From the NCBI GenBank assembly GCA_963576735.1, contig OY755174.1, positions 2,232,001 to 2,296,000 on the forward strand: 64,000 nt of DNA, in the 5' to 3' direction. Both the position numbers and the translations under genes were made by a program. Shown one piece after another: positions 10,212-20,319 of this stretch (the stretch's first letter is position 1; the number at the start of each line of letters is the position of its first letter). The stretch is from Bedellia somnulentella. Its lineage: Eukaryota > Arthropoda > Insecta > Lepidoptera > Bedelliidae. The notes beneath the pieces were generated by a model that ran no database searches, was not told where the DNA came from, and worked only from the letters and a program-made list of their open reading frames with translations.

Positions 10212-13200
10212 ATGGTAAGTATTCATCAGTATTATCTCGAAAGTATTAAAAATAAATTGTTTTGTACAGATATTATTTCAAATTACCGCATTGCCTTCTG
10301 TGAAGCCGACATTAAATAATTGTGATTGTTTCAGGAACCAAATAATACCATACTAGATAGTGTTATGAATACTGTGGTGAATTTCTTGTTTCCATTCAAA
10401 ATGTTGCTTCGAACATATTCCTTGAGTATTCTGATGATAGATATATTGTGGGTAGTAGTGAACACCTTTTATGCAATATTACAAGCAGTATATGAGTTTT
10501 TCAGACCACCTCAACTGAAATCTGTAAGATTGGAAAGAGTTTTGGTAAGTAGATTTTATTAGGTTAATCCATACATGACTCTGAGTGGTGGGAGCGTACA
10601 TTTTGGCTTGTTTTCATTTGTTTAAAGTTAGACAAGACGGAAAAAAGTAGAAAGTATGTGTTCTTTGGTTTTACATATCTTAAACACCCACCATTAATTT
10701 CCAACATCAAAAACCTCTATTTTTCTGTCTTTTCCCTACTTAGGTTCCAAAAGTAGCTACATATTTTCTTATTCAGCAGTAAGTAGCAGTGAGTTCATGT
10801 ATACATTCATCATGTATACTTATAGCTATAAATCCCAGAAGAGGTAGCCAGAGGTTTGGAATAAGATTTATGATTGTTCTAAAGAGGCCAAGGAATTTCT
10901 TATGACAATGCACTGGTTACCCCTTTAAAGAATCTATAGCCATGTTGTATAATATGTTGTGACATATATGTATGTTTTTAATTCAGAGTCCTGCCTGGGC
11001 AAAAACATTTTGTATTTGTTGTGCAAACCTGTGGTGAAGCCAATGGCTACTTGTAATGCCACTCACATAGACTTTTTATGTATTTTTCCACTTTACTTTC
11101 CAATTTGCTCAATATGTTCAAACCTTATTAATATTAAAATAAAAAATTGTCATCTATATCAAAGTAAACAGATAAATCTTTGCTTTTTGAATGTCAAATT
11201 GCAAGAGATTCCTCGGCTATCTTGCCAAAACATATTTCTTCTCATGAGTCCCACTATTTTTACCTATGTCTAATAATCTTACACTTCTGAAGTAAATTAT
11301 ACTATCACACTTTATAGTTTTTTATTATAATTTTTTTATTTGTTAAGAATGAAACTCACACGTACAGAGAAATCTTTTTTTTCATTTTATGAATTTTAAC
11401 ATACATATACTCATGCCATTATTTCCCATTGGGGTAGGCACAGATTTATACATGCTCTTTTATTCTTCATACTTTGGACGCCTGCTTTTTTGAGCACATT
11501 CAGTAACTCCTCTACTTATTTAACCTTCTGGTTATTTGACTGTTCATTACTCCATTCACGGAATTACCATTATTCACACCTGTTTCAATGTCTCATCACA
11601 TTTTTGATCCCTAGTAAACAAACAAACTTCCCAGATAAACCAATTCTTTCCCTTGTTCCAATTTCTTACCAATACTATCAATTTTATTGAGGATTCTGTC
11701 ACATTTCCTTCTCTCTCTCAAAAACCATGGTTCTGGTCTTATCCACATTCATGCGCATTCCCTTTCTTTCAAAAGATGGACATGCAATATTTATCATCTC
11801 TTGGAACTATACCACCGACTATACTAGTCAGCATATAAGAGGCATTTGATAATGAATCCACCCATTCCCAGTTCATAATAACTTTTATGCAACTCTCTGA
11901 ATCAGTCATTCATAAACAGTTTGCAGAGCCACAGAGAAGCTACGTATCCTTTTTGTTAACCTGAGAATATTAATTTAAAAAGTTAAGCTTTAATTAGTCA
12001 TGTCGTTCTAAGCAATTACACCATCTACAAGGCCTATCATCTCAGATCCCTGCAGGGCAAGTAAGAGCAGTTCTGAATTGCAGCAGAGTAAATCGTTCGC
12101 ATCTTTACTGTTTTTCATCACATCTTTAGTTGTTATATAAATTTTTAGTTTCAAAGCATATTTGTTTTTACCTTCAGGTAATAGGAGCAGGCCGAGGAGT
12201 GGGGCGGGAAATAGCGATACAAATGGCTAGCCTAGGATCTATAGTACTTTGTGTTGATATCAATGAAGCTAACAACAAAGATACAGTAGAAACAATAAAC
12301 AAGATGAATGGCTCTGCAACTGGTTACATTTGCGATATAACAAAACGCGAAAATGTAAAGTTGTTGGCAGAGCAAGTCAAAATTGATGTTGGCGTAGTTA
12401 CAATGCTCTTTTATTGTTGCGGTATTCCAAGCCCTAGATCTTTGCTGACGCAACCACCTCAAGATATACATGACACTTTGGATTTGACTCTGACATCATA
12501 TTTTTGGGTATGTTCTTATGATATTTTCCAAGCTCAATGTAACAATAAGCATTTTTTCTAAAAATTAAGCGAGACTGTTTTTTTTTCCGGGATTGTAAAA
12601 AGTGGCGATCAATAGTCTCTGCCTAATGGGAACTAACGGCGTGAGATTATGTATGTATTGTATGTACTATTTTTAAGTACTAAATGAGAGCATACAACCT
12701 ACACACTGCCAGTGTGGTTTTCAAACACCACCATTACCTACCCTTGCGCAATGTTGATTATAATATAAGTAACTGCATAACTATGTTGTAAATGTTGAGC
12801 CAAACTCACCCAAATTCTTTAAAACATGACTTGTCTTAGTGCCCCAGGAACAAGGGTCCCATTAGCAAAAGATTTTATATTGACCTAACTTAAATAGTAA
12901 TAGTGTGCTCTTTCACCATTTCAGTTAATAGACCAATTTCTACCTGACATGAAATCCAAGAACCATGGCCACATTGTAGCTCTAACATCAGTGGCTGGTC
13001 TCAGCCATATCAAAGACCAAATGCCCCTCAGTGTAGCACAGTTTGCAGTCCAAGGCTTAGCTGAGTCTCTGATGGAGGATTTGAGAATCAGCAAGAAATA
13101 TGGGGTTCATGTTACTCTCATACATATTTACCCCTTCATTGTGGGACATGGATCTAATCAGGATTTGAGATTAAGGTATGCTGTATTCTCATTTAGTGTA

Positions 13201-16200
13201 AACATAATTTCATTGTGATGCATCCTTTTACAATGGAAGCCATAAGTAGTAGGAGTAGAAGTACAAGCAATTTTGTGATCAACCTAGCAGTATCATCCCT
13301 TTTTTAAATTCGTAAGTGTGATTCATTTACCAAATTTAGCAGTCTGAATAAATGTCGCAAGGAAACTTATATAGCTGTGTTGAATCAATCAATTGTTTAT
13401 TTTATTACTGAATGTAACAGATATTATAAAGTTACAATGCAATATTTATAGCTAAAAAAAACTTTGTTTATGTTATAGCTGTATAGTATTTTCAAATTTT
13501 TTGCACATTAATTACAATAGGCTTGTGTCCATTAAGAATGAATATAATGGATAGGGGTTTATAATGATTAATTATATTATGGAGATTAAAACAAACAATT
13601 TTAATTATTAAAAACGTTACAGATTAATAATATTTTTAAAAAATAAATTTCGTAAAATGCAACCTTTAGTCACGTGACAGTGAACACCAATCAGAAAGCG
13701 TTACGTCACGCCGTGCGAAACTCCAATCGTGTCTTTGACGTTGCGAGTATCACTACCGGTTCTTGATAAAATTTTGGTTTTTAACAACTTATATCAAGTT
13801 GATACAGTGCTTGCTGATTATAATTTGAAAGAATTAACCATGGAATCGGGATTCAGCAAAGCAGACAGTAATAATTTGGCCAGAATCGATGCCGTTATGC
13901 TTGGAATTTTTTTTGCGTCGAACAGTGACTTTTGCTCATCTGAATTTCAAAATGTTAAAACTTCCTTGTAAGTATAAAATATTTATTATAAGCATAAATG
14001 CTATGTGACATTTCAGTTTGGTACACAAGGATTTAATGTTTTGACGTACATTTTGCAAGAAAATTGATACAACACTTGGAGTATAACTTTCTTTCGATTC
14101 ATTCAGACACTCTTCTATTATCATCTTTCTTTGTTTTTTTAGAATATATGGCCGTTCTGTACTGCTGCATGTTCGTTTTCTTCTGTCTTCTTGACATCCA
14201 AATTTACTAGGCATACAACCTGGTTTCATGCGCACTTGTGATACTGTTCCCTTCATATGGTACTCCATGTAATTTATCATATCATTTGGCAACTAGAATA
14301 ATAAAATGAGTATGTTTGTAACATTAATTAGAAAACTAAAATAAAACGTTCACTTCTAAAAGTGAAACAACTTAACCTGAACTCATGTATTTGGGCATTT
14401 TCACTAAAAAGTGCCCCCCTCCTTTTTAGGGTGTCCCACGTTTTTGAAGTTGTATTATTAAATTCATATATATACATATATTTTTTAAAATTTCTCAAAT
14501 TAGATTTAAATATATTAGACTTGTATTTAATGAACAGTCGTTGTGAAAATAAGTTTAGTTGATTAAATAATGTTAATTCAAAATACTGAAAGGAGATATT
14601 TTTAGCCTGTCCCAGTGCTTACCATCTTCGGGTAATTGAAATTTACGGCAATATTTTATAATACACACTATGGAAAGTTTACTTAAATATGAAGGAAATT
14701 ATATGGATAGTCCAACTGAATCAAACTGGTCATTTAAAACTTTTTAATAACACTCGTAAAATTGATTTGAAAATAATGTCTAAATCTGCAGCCGACCGGA
14801 CATGTCAGTATAGTGACGGTCTGAATGGATATATTTTTTCTACCAAATCTGTTTTGTTTATTAAAAATGGCAACACTACCTACAAAGGATCAAGCTTCCA
14901 TTTTGAAGTCTGTCAGTTTGCCGAAATTTCGTGACGAGGAGGGAGTGTTTTACTGCTATCAACGGTTGTCCACAAGTTTCCGAGTCAGGTTTGGAGCCTC
15001 TTTTTCTTCTTCAATGCTTTTATTATAATCTTTAACTATTTTAAATCTATTTATACGTTATTACGATAAACTTTTAGCTTTACAATGCTGAAAAATAACA
15101 ATTTATTTAGGTATAATCCATTTTTATTTAATTTCGCCTGGATATGTGTGACGGTCAGTTTGGTGACATTATAAGTCGTCACCTACAGGCTGGACTACCA
15201 AAGTCACCAAACTGACGCATAAGGCTAGGACTACATGAAATAAACTTTCATCTATTTATTACTGCAGAGTCAGAGGCGGTGAGTTTTCTTCCCATCCAGG
15301 ACAAATAATTGTTTGATAAACAATGATGTTTGTTGTTTTGTGTCTGGGTGTTGTCCGATTTCCATGGTACAGGGTTTGCTTAATAATAAGTTCTTTAATT
15401 AATAAATACAATCAGTCTCGTAGTACAAATGAGACTGTTTGTACTACGAGACTGATTGTATTATGATGAGACTGATTATATTTGTAAGATTAAGAGCTAT
15501 GAGCTACGTGTTTCGTTTCTTGCAGAACAATATTCCATTCAAAGTGGCCATTGTTGTTGTGTATTATGTAAGTTTCACTAGGTATAGTTTTCTGTGATTG
15601 ACCTCATAAAAGAAGTAGACGTAATTATAAGAAACTAGAAATAAAAGTGGCCTAGCCCTTTTCAAGATTTTATATTTCTTAGTTTTAAAGGCCAACTTTG
15701 GGCGATAAATAACTTTTGAAGTTACCTTATGGTTTAAACTCTTTTTTATAATTATTATAGAGCTAATTTGCGCTAATGGTTACTATGCTTTGTTCTAAGT
15801 AACTTAACTGTCATTTCATGTATACGTTTAAATATTCAAGAATTAAACTACATACAAATAAAAAAAATCTGAGTTTTATTTCAACAAATTTTGCATACAT
15901 GTAACCTAAGCTTTAGGATTTTAGGTATGTCAGTTTGGTGACTGTCCCAAATTATAATAAAGTTGTTTTATTTTTATTAATTTTATTTTTAGTATTCTGC
16001 TTAGTATTTATTTTTTATATTTTTTTAATTGGCTTAATATTAAGTAATAACAAATTATAATTTTAATAACCGGTTTCTAAGTTAACATAAACCAGAAAAT
16101 TATGAGCACAATGGCATGACTTGTCACCAAACCGAAAGTAAAATGAAAATTTTAGAAAATTCATTTTATTTCTACATTGTTAAGCATTCAAATATAATAT

Positions 16201-19036
16201 ATTGACTTATTTGGAATACATATAAAGCAAAATTTAACTCAATTACCATTTTGTTTTCGACATACAGCCGTTTCAAAGAGTCACCAAACTGATCACAATT
16301 TCAACGTACTGTCCATTTCATTAATGTTTTTTAGTAATTAAACAATGTAATTATCGGAAATCAAATATGATTTCCAGTACATCAAACTTTAAAGAACATT
16401 CTAAAAACCTTAAACAACAAAAAAAAACTTATTTTTTTAAATTCGCAAATTTTCAAATGGGTGCACCTTTTAGTAAAAATGCCCATTTATTATTTAGAAA
16501 ATAGGGATTCTACAATTTGCCGTGTAGTGCCGGCTTAGAATGTCGCTACCCCTTTCTACCCACGTGTGTCGTAAGAGGCGACTAAGGGTATTGGGGCTAT
16601 AATTTAATGTTTTTTGACATGAATTCCTCATGTGGGGATTATTACTCATAAATAAAAGATGTTATTAAAGGAAAGAAAAACTTCGACACTGGCTTCGAAA
16701 CTTCGACACTCGTCCGAATTAGTTAAAATTCGGAGGTAGGAAACGCAAACACTACTTGAACGTGTAAAAGAAACAAAGGATAGAGAAATTTCGCGCTGGA
16801 TGCCAACTGACACTGTAGCTCAGTTGGCAGAGCGACGGGGGCGTATACCCGAAGGTCGCGGGTTCGAACCCCGCCAGTGTCGAAGTTTTTCTTTCCTTTA
16901 ATAACATCTTTTATTTATGAGTATTGGGGCTATATTGGATTTTTAGGCAATGCGGTTGGAGACCCATCACCAAAAACCTTTATTTTTACCATCTTTTCCC
17001 CACTCAACTTCCAAAAGTGGCTGAGGAATTTATAATTCCTTAGCTCTGGTTACCCCTTCTAGGGAAATATAGCCGTGAGTATATGTATGTATGTATGTAT
17101 GGATTCTACAAAACACATCTAGTTTGCTCGAATAAAGTAATAGATTGTATTGTGTGAAATACATACATCAAAATGATCTTCACAAAAATACATTCTTGAA
17201 CCTGTTGATAAAGTATGAGCATCATCTCTTCTTGCAAGTTTTAACCACTTTTTCCGTATTTCTCTATTGTTTGGAACATATATAAATAACTTGATTGGCG
17301 TTTTTAAAGTCGTGCTATAACAATGGGGCACTATACAGTACTTATAATATGAGAAATTCATTTTTAAACGATAAAAACTAGCTATAACGTACGAAGACAC
17401 GATCGCTCTTTGGTTTGTTTCGCACGGCGTGACGTCATTCAAGACGCCATGACAGTCTTGTGCGTTTTGGAACCAAATTGAAATTAGTTTTTTAAAACGC
17501 TAAATTTATAATGAAAACGCTCGATTAAAAATAAATAAACATTTTTTTTCGATAAAATGCCTAATAAGCTAAATTATTAAGCAGTTATTGAAATTTAGTC
17601 AACTAGCCTATTAGTTGTATGTCGTACATTGTAGTTTTAGTATGTTTTCATTATATGGGCCTTGTTGCCTGAAATAAATTATTTATTACTAGTGGATCGT
17701 CCCAGCTTCGCACGGGTAGCGTTGTTTTTTTAAATATCTGAGGTTTCTTTCTTCAGTCCCTGCTTAAGCATTGTGAAATTCAGTGCAATGTTTTCAATTT
17801 ATTTAATTTATAGCACTCCCTAAACAGTGTAGTTTGGTGATTTTGAATGCGCTTTAATGAACGGTTCAGTATTTCCATTAAATAGCAAATTTTGGAATAA
17901 AACGCTATGAAATATTTATAACAATCTGAAAAATAAATCATTACGTGATGTAGGATGCAACTACTGGCGCCATCTAGTATGTTATATATAAATTAATAAA
18001 GATTTGGTTTTGGTCACCGGCGCGCTGGCTTATTTTATGTACAATTTAGGTATTTGTCTACCGATTTCTATGATTCTTTTTTTATTGAATAGGTAATAAT
18101 GTTACCTTTTTTAAATTAGGGATGAGTGAGAGGTTTACAAACGTAAGAGTAAACAAATATAATCAGAATGTTCCGAACTGCTAAGCTATTAGGAATTACA
18201 CGTGTTATTGTGAGTCAACCGTAAAAGATAGACATAAACTGTTAAGAATTTTTTTTTAGATAATTTTATGCAGAATTTTTCCGTCATACATGATTTCTAT
18301 GTAAGTTTAACCATTAAGGCTGCACACGCGACGGAAGCTTAAAAAATGGAGTAACTTCTCCCGTTTTCCCAAAATTTCCCAAAATTCCCCTTTACTACTC
18401 TGCTGGAAAGTATACAAAAACCTGCGCAGGAGTATGAAGAATAATTGTACCAAGTTTCGTTAGAATCCGTCGAGTAGTTTTTGTTTCCATAAGGAACATA
18501 CAAACCGACAGACAGACAGACAGACAAAAATTTTACTGATTGCATTTTTGGCATCAGTATCGATCCCTAATCATCACCTGATAGTTATTTTGAAAATATA
18601 TTTCATGTACAGAATTGACCTCTCTACAGATTTATTATAAGTATAGATTATAGACAAGTGTCAGCGTATATGTACGAATCGGTGATGCGCTGGCCCCTTT
18701 TGTTACACCGATACTCAAAAAACCTGGTCAAACTGTCACGTGACGTTACTATATGCTATTACCCCCATTACACAAAAAAAAATCGGAGAAATGGGACTTA
18801 AACGCTATCTTTTAATTTAAATATGACTTCTCCAACGTTCCAGAATACCAAGTTACTTTGACACAATAACTCCTCAAGCTGCCGCTAAATCCATCATCGA
18901 GAATGTTCGTCGCAACTACGTAGAAGCGTCCGTGCCCAAACATCTATTGTGTCTCGGACACCTACTTCGGATACTGCCGCGAAAAGCCACAGTTCTCATC
19001 AGGGAGCTACTTGACACTGGCGTGGATTTCGCGTAA
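10212..19036 (+). CDS. SDR-family dehydrogenase/reductase (SDR16C/17-beta-HSD11-like), catalytic YxxxK lost
   Basis: Coding exons are 10212-10214 (only the ATG), 10335-10544, 12178-12507, 12925-13175 and 18844-19036: 987 nt, 328 aa, all with GT-AG junctions and kept frame. The start codon is the last codon of exon 1 (AATG|gtaagt). Residues ~12-55 are hydrophobic and suggest an ER or lipid-droplet anchor as in the SDR16C group. Residues 73-80 (IGAGRGVG) form the dinucleotide-binding glycine motif. The usual NNAG is CCGI (~151). Ser in ALTSVAG (~203) is kept, but YxxxK is replaced by LSVAQ (~215-219). The C-terminus (LLRILPRKATVLIRELLDTGVDF) is typical of insect homologues. It is probably a catalytically dead or altered member; substrate unknown. 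Intron 4 (13176-18843) is full of mobile DNA. Confidence 0.85.
10680..10870. repeat. Two degraded SINE1 fragments in SDR intron 2
   Basis: About 10680-10760 matches the SINE1 middle in forward orientation ('ctgtcttttccctac', 'ttccaaaagtagct'). About 10797-10870 matches the tail end in reverse ('atagctataaatccc', 'ggtagccagag'). Both are strongly diverged. Confidence 0.5.
11395..11850 (-). mobile_element. Degraded RTE-like LINE fragment in SDR intron 2
   Basis: The left end carries the family's 3' terminus ('catatactcatgccatt' with 'cccattggggtaggca'). On the minus strand from about 11780 a broken frame reads NVDKTRTMVFERE and then GKELVYLGSLF, which I recognise as the part after the catalytic core of the RTE-type reverse transcriptase. 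Frameshifts and stops are present. Related to the better copy at 28514-29110. Confidence 0.6.
12570..12924. other. SDR intron 3
   Basis: Intron between exons 3 and 4. It includes a short RTE-like 3' tail at about 12626-12665 ('aacggcgtgag' then TATG-rich repeats). Nothing else recognised. Confidence 0.4.
13840..13967 (+). pseudogene. First exon of a YqaJ/SWIM-type insect protein family (fragment)
   Basis: The ATG at 13840 opens 42 codons, beginning MESGFSKADSNNLARIDAVM, followed by a good donor (TCCTT|gtaagt). I recall this N-terminus from a multi-copy insect family whose later exons carry a SWIM-like zinc cluster and a YqaJ-type recombinase/exonuclease domain; that is from memory. No following exon was found on the plus strand before the right end of the element, so the gene is truncated. 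Its promoter would lie in the left inverted repeat. The upstream frame is open to 13729 without a better start. Confidence 0.45.
14825..15028 (+). other. Open segment of unknown meaning inside the THAP element
   Basis: An ATG at about 14867 opens 41 codons that look protein-like (MATLPTKDQASILKSVSL...) up to a possible donor GAGTCAG|gtttgg at about 14989. I do not recognise the product. It could be an exon of the element's own gene or chance. Confidence 0.2.
15154..16292. repeat. Five copies of the motif GTCAGTTTGGTGAC in alternating orientation
   Basis: Forward copies at 15154-15167 and 15929-15942. Inverted copies at 15203-15216 (exact), 16123-16135 (one mismatch) and 16280-16292. The first two form an inverted pair with a 35-bp spacer. 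All lie inside the THAP-bearing element. Confidence 0.6.
15405..15462. repeat. Perfect 25-bp inverted repeat with 8-nt loop
   Basis: The arms 15405-15429 and 15438-15462 are exact reverse complements and surround the loop TGAGACTG. The unit 'gagactg' recurs in the loop, in both arms and again at 15467-15475. An RNA from either strand would form a strong hairpin. It lies in the intron of the THAP gene and of the SDR gene. Confidence 0.7.
16519..17101 (+). repeat. SINE1 copy split by a SINE3
   Basis: Forward SINE1: 'gccgtgtagtgccggc' at 16519 to the (TATG)n tail ending about 17101. It is interrupted at 16602-16921 by a SINE3 flanked by a duplicated piece of SINE1 (TATTGGGGCTATA at 16589-16601 and 16922-16934). 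Confidence 0.85.
16602..16921 (+). repeat. SINE3 with tRNA-like gene and perfect 48-bp inverted arms
   Basis: A 13-bp duplication bounds this 320-bp insertion, indicating LINE-mediated retroposition. A leader ('gtggggattattact') is followed by a 48-bp arm (16645-16692) that is the exact reverse complement of 16874-16921. Between the arms are a ~115-bp spacer and a tRNA-like sequence at 16809-16881. The tRNA-like sequence has a 7-bp acceptor stem (GACACTG/CAGTGTC), a D arm GCTC/GAGC and a perfect T arm GCGGG-TTCGAAC-CCCGC. The anticodon arm is distorted by an extra G, so it is probably a SINE head rather than a working tRNA. The A and B boxes could still drive RNA polymerase III. Confidence 0.75.
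17690..18560 (+). repeat. Retroelement-derived repeat with 'gtggatcgtcccagcttcgc' start and (ACAG)n
   Basis: The segment opens with 'actagtggatcgtcccagc' and 'ttcgcacgggtagcg', and ends with 'gttagaatccgtcgagtagt' followed by (GACA)n at about 18506-18525. Both pieces are very common in lepidopteran genomes as the 3' part of a non-LTR element. Internal sequence is degraded and no frame survives. Confidence 0.5.
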
Positions 19037-19803
19037 CTTGCCACATTTTTTTTTTACATAAATGTGATATAAGTTATGTTATGATAAATAAATTGTGTTG
19101 GAGATGCGTAATCCAGTTTAAATATGAAATTGTATATAGTTTTGATAAAATGAAGTTTATTCAGACGTTTAAAAGAGTTTATAATGTTATGAGATGTATA
19201 TTTTTAAAGCGCTCTGTTTAATGCAGGTATTTTATACGATACCTATGCCTATGCAATGTATAGAATGCACATTGAATCACGAGCAAAGTAAAATAAAAAG
19301 ACATTTTTAATAATATATCTTCCAAGGCATTGTATACAATACCGAATGACCCAGATTACCAGAATAGAAACATAGATATTGCCGTTTATTAATCAATAAA
19401 GTAATATTTTATGCCAACTGTACCATCAACTAGTTGTAATTAAAAGATATATATTGACAAGTGCTTCCCACTGTATGTGTATAAGAAAGATTTTGATTGC
19501 GCGTTAGAGGATCCCACTTTTTGAAAGATACCACATGAGAGCGAATAACTCCGTTAGTCTTCAAAAGAGCCATCATCAAATGCAAGGAGAAGAATTACTA
19601 TATTTATTTCAATTCGAATACATTATAATTCTATAGTTTTTCCCAAACATACTTATTTAATTCTAAGTGTTATATACCTATGCAACATTAATCATAACTT
19701 AACCTTATGTCCAGATCAGACCCTGTAGCATGATAACTCACACACATTAATAAATAATATAATAAGTCATTTTTGTTCTCGCGTGTCTCATGCGATGGGA
19801 TCT
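19037..19803. other. SDR 3' UTR and flank
   Basis: The SDR stop codon (19034-19036) is followed by 'gataaataaattgtg', in which AATAAA at about 19086 is a plausible polyadenylation signal. The rest is A+T-rich with no recognised feature. Confidence 0.5.
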
Positions 19804-20313
19804 GGCCCCTATTTCACCAACATGACAATTGTCACTGACATATGTCGGTTGAAATATGTCAGTGTCACAGTAACAACTGATAAGTTTGAAAAATATTTTA
19901 ATAGAGATTCTTCTAAACATGACAGGCATATTGTCGATAACTTAATCTAATGATAATTATGTTGTGAAACAAGGATACGTTTTCCAAGTCGACATATTTG
20001 TAGATTTGTCGGAAATTATTGACATGAGATCGAGGCTGTGTCAGGCTAGCGTGAGGGCTAGCGTTACAATTATCGTATTTTTTAGTTACAAAATGGCGCT
20101 CATAGTAGTTGCAGTGATAGTGATTTAGATGAATTTGCATATAGGAGAATGTATAGAGAGGGAACAAATTCCTCCTTCGACATAACCGAATTTGCGTTTA
20201 AAGAAAAATTTCGGATAAGCAAAACTAGTGTCGAATATTTAATAAATGAAATCGGTGCAGTTATGGTTTTTCTTGACAATTGTCTGAACTGTCAGAGTGG
20301 TGAAATAGGGGCC
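19804..20313 (+). mobile_element. PIF/Harbinger deletion derivative
   Basis: The termini are GGCCCCTATTTCACCA on the left and GGTGAAATAGGGGCC on the right (exact complements over 15 bp). The subterminal GACAATTGTC is also shared. Between them lies the start of a Harbinger-type transposase. At 510 bp it cannot be autonomous. The 3-bp flanks (TCT/TGT) do not match exactly. Confidence 0.65.
20093..20272 (+). pseudogene. Harbinger transposase N-terminal fragment
   Basis: From 20104 the frame reads SSCSDSDLDEFAYRRMYR and later FAFKEKFRISKTSVEYLINE. This resembles the N-terminal part of HARBI1-like transposases, where an FxxxFR(I/L)SKxTVxxLL segment precedes the catalytic domain. The likely ATG at 20093 is in another frame, so there is a frameshift. 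Everything after about 65 residues is deleted, including the DDE residues. Confidence 0.5.
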
Positions 20314-20319
20314 TGTTAA

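Larger units (their letters stand above)
13936..17361 (-). pseudogene. THAP-domain protein, two exons, probably partial
   Basis: Exon 1 is 17361-17167 on the minus strand. It starts MNFSYYKYCIVPHCYST and ends YFCEDHFD before a gtatgt donor at 17166. Exon 2 starts at 14292 after an 'attattctag' acceptor, in the same phase, with LPNDMINYMEYHMKG. The C-x4-C, central W and CxxHF residues define the THAP zinc-dependent DNA-binding domain (residues ~7-65). A basic stretch follows (CQEDRRKRT...KKQRK). The frame runs to a stop at 13936-13938, antisense to the YqaJ-like exon, and the last ~45 codons look non-conserved, so the true exon end is uncertain. The 2.9-kb intron contains a SINE1 interrupted by a SINE3. 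THAP proteins often derive from P-like transposases. Confidence 0.6.
13672..17460. mobile_element. Composite DNA element with THAP and YqaJ-like genes in SDR intron 4
   Basis: The two ends share inverted sequence: ACGTCACGCCGTGCGAAAC at 13703-13721 and its exact reverse complement at about 17422-17440, each followed inward by TCGTGTCTT. Just inside the left end lies a forward first exon of a YqaJ-family-like protein (13840-13967). Just inside the right end lies a reverse THAP-domain first exon (17167-17361). Two convergent genes driven from the two inverted ends is the layout expected of a DNA transposon. Most of the YqaJ-like gene is missing, so this copy is a deletion derivative. Target duplications and exact limits could not be fixed by eye. 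Confidence 0.55.

Noticed and set aside
16809..16881. Functional tRNA gene
   Set aside because: Acceptor and T arms are perfect, but the anticodon arm has an extra G, the other copies have C at position 33, and the sequence is embedded in a retroposed element with target duplications. Treated as a SINE head.
17119..17442. THAP frame starting at 17442
   Set aside because: The first 27 codons overlap the terminal inverted repeat region; the ATG at 17359-17361 directly before the zinc domain is more plausible.
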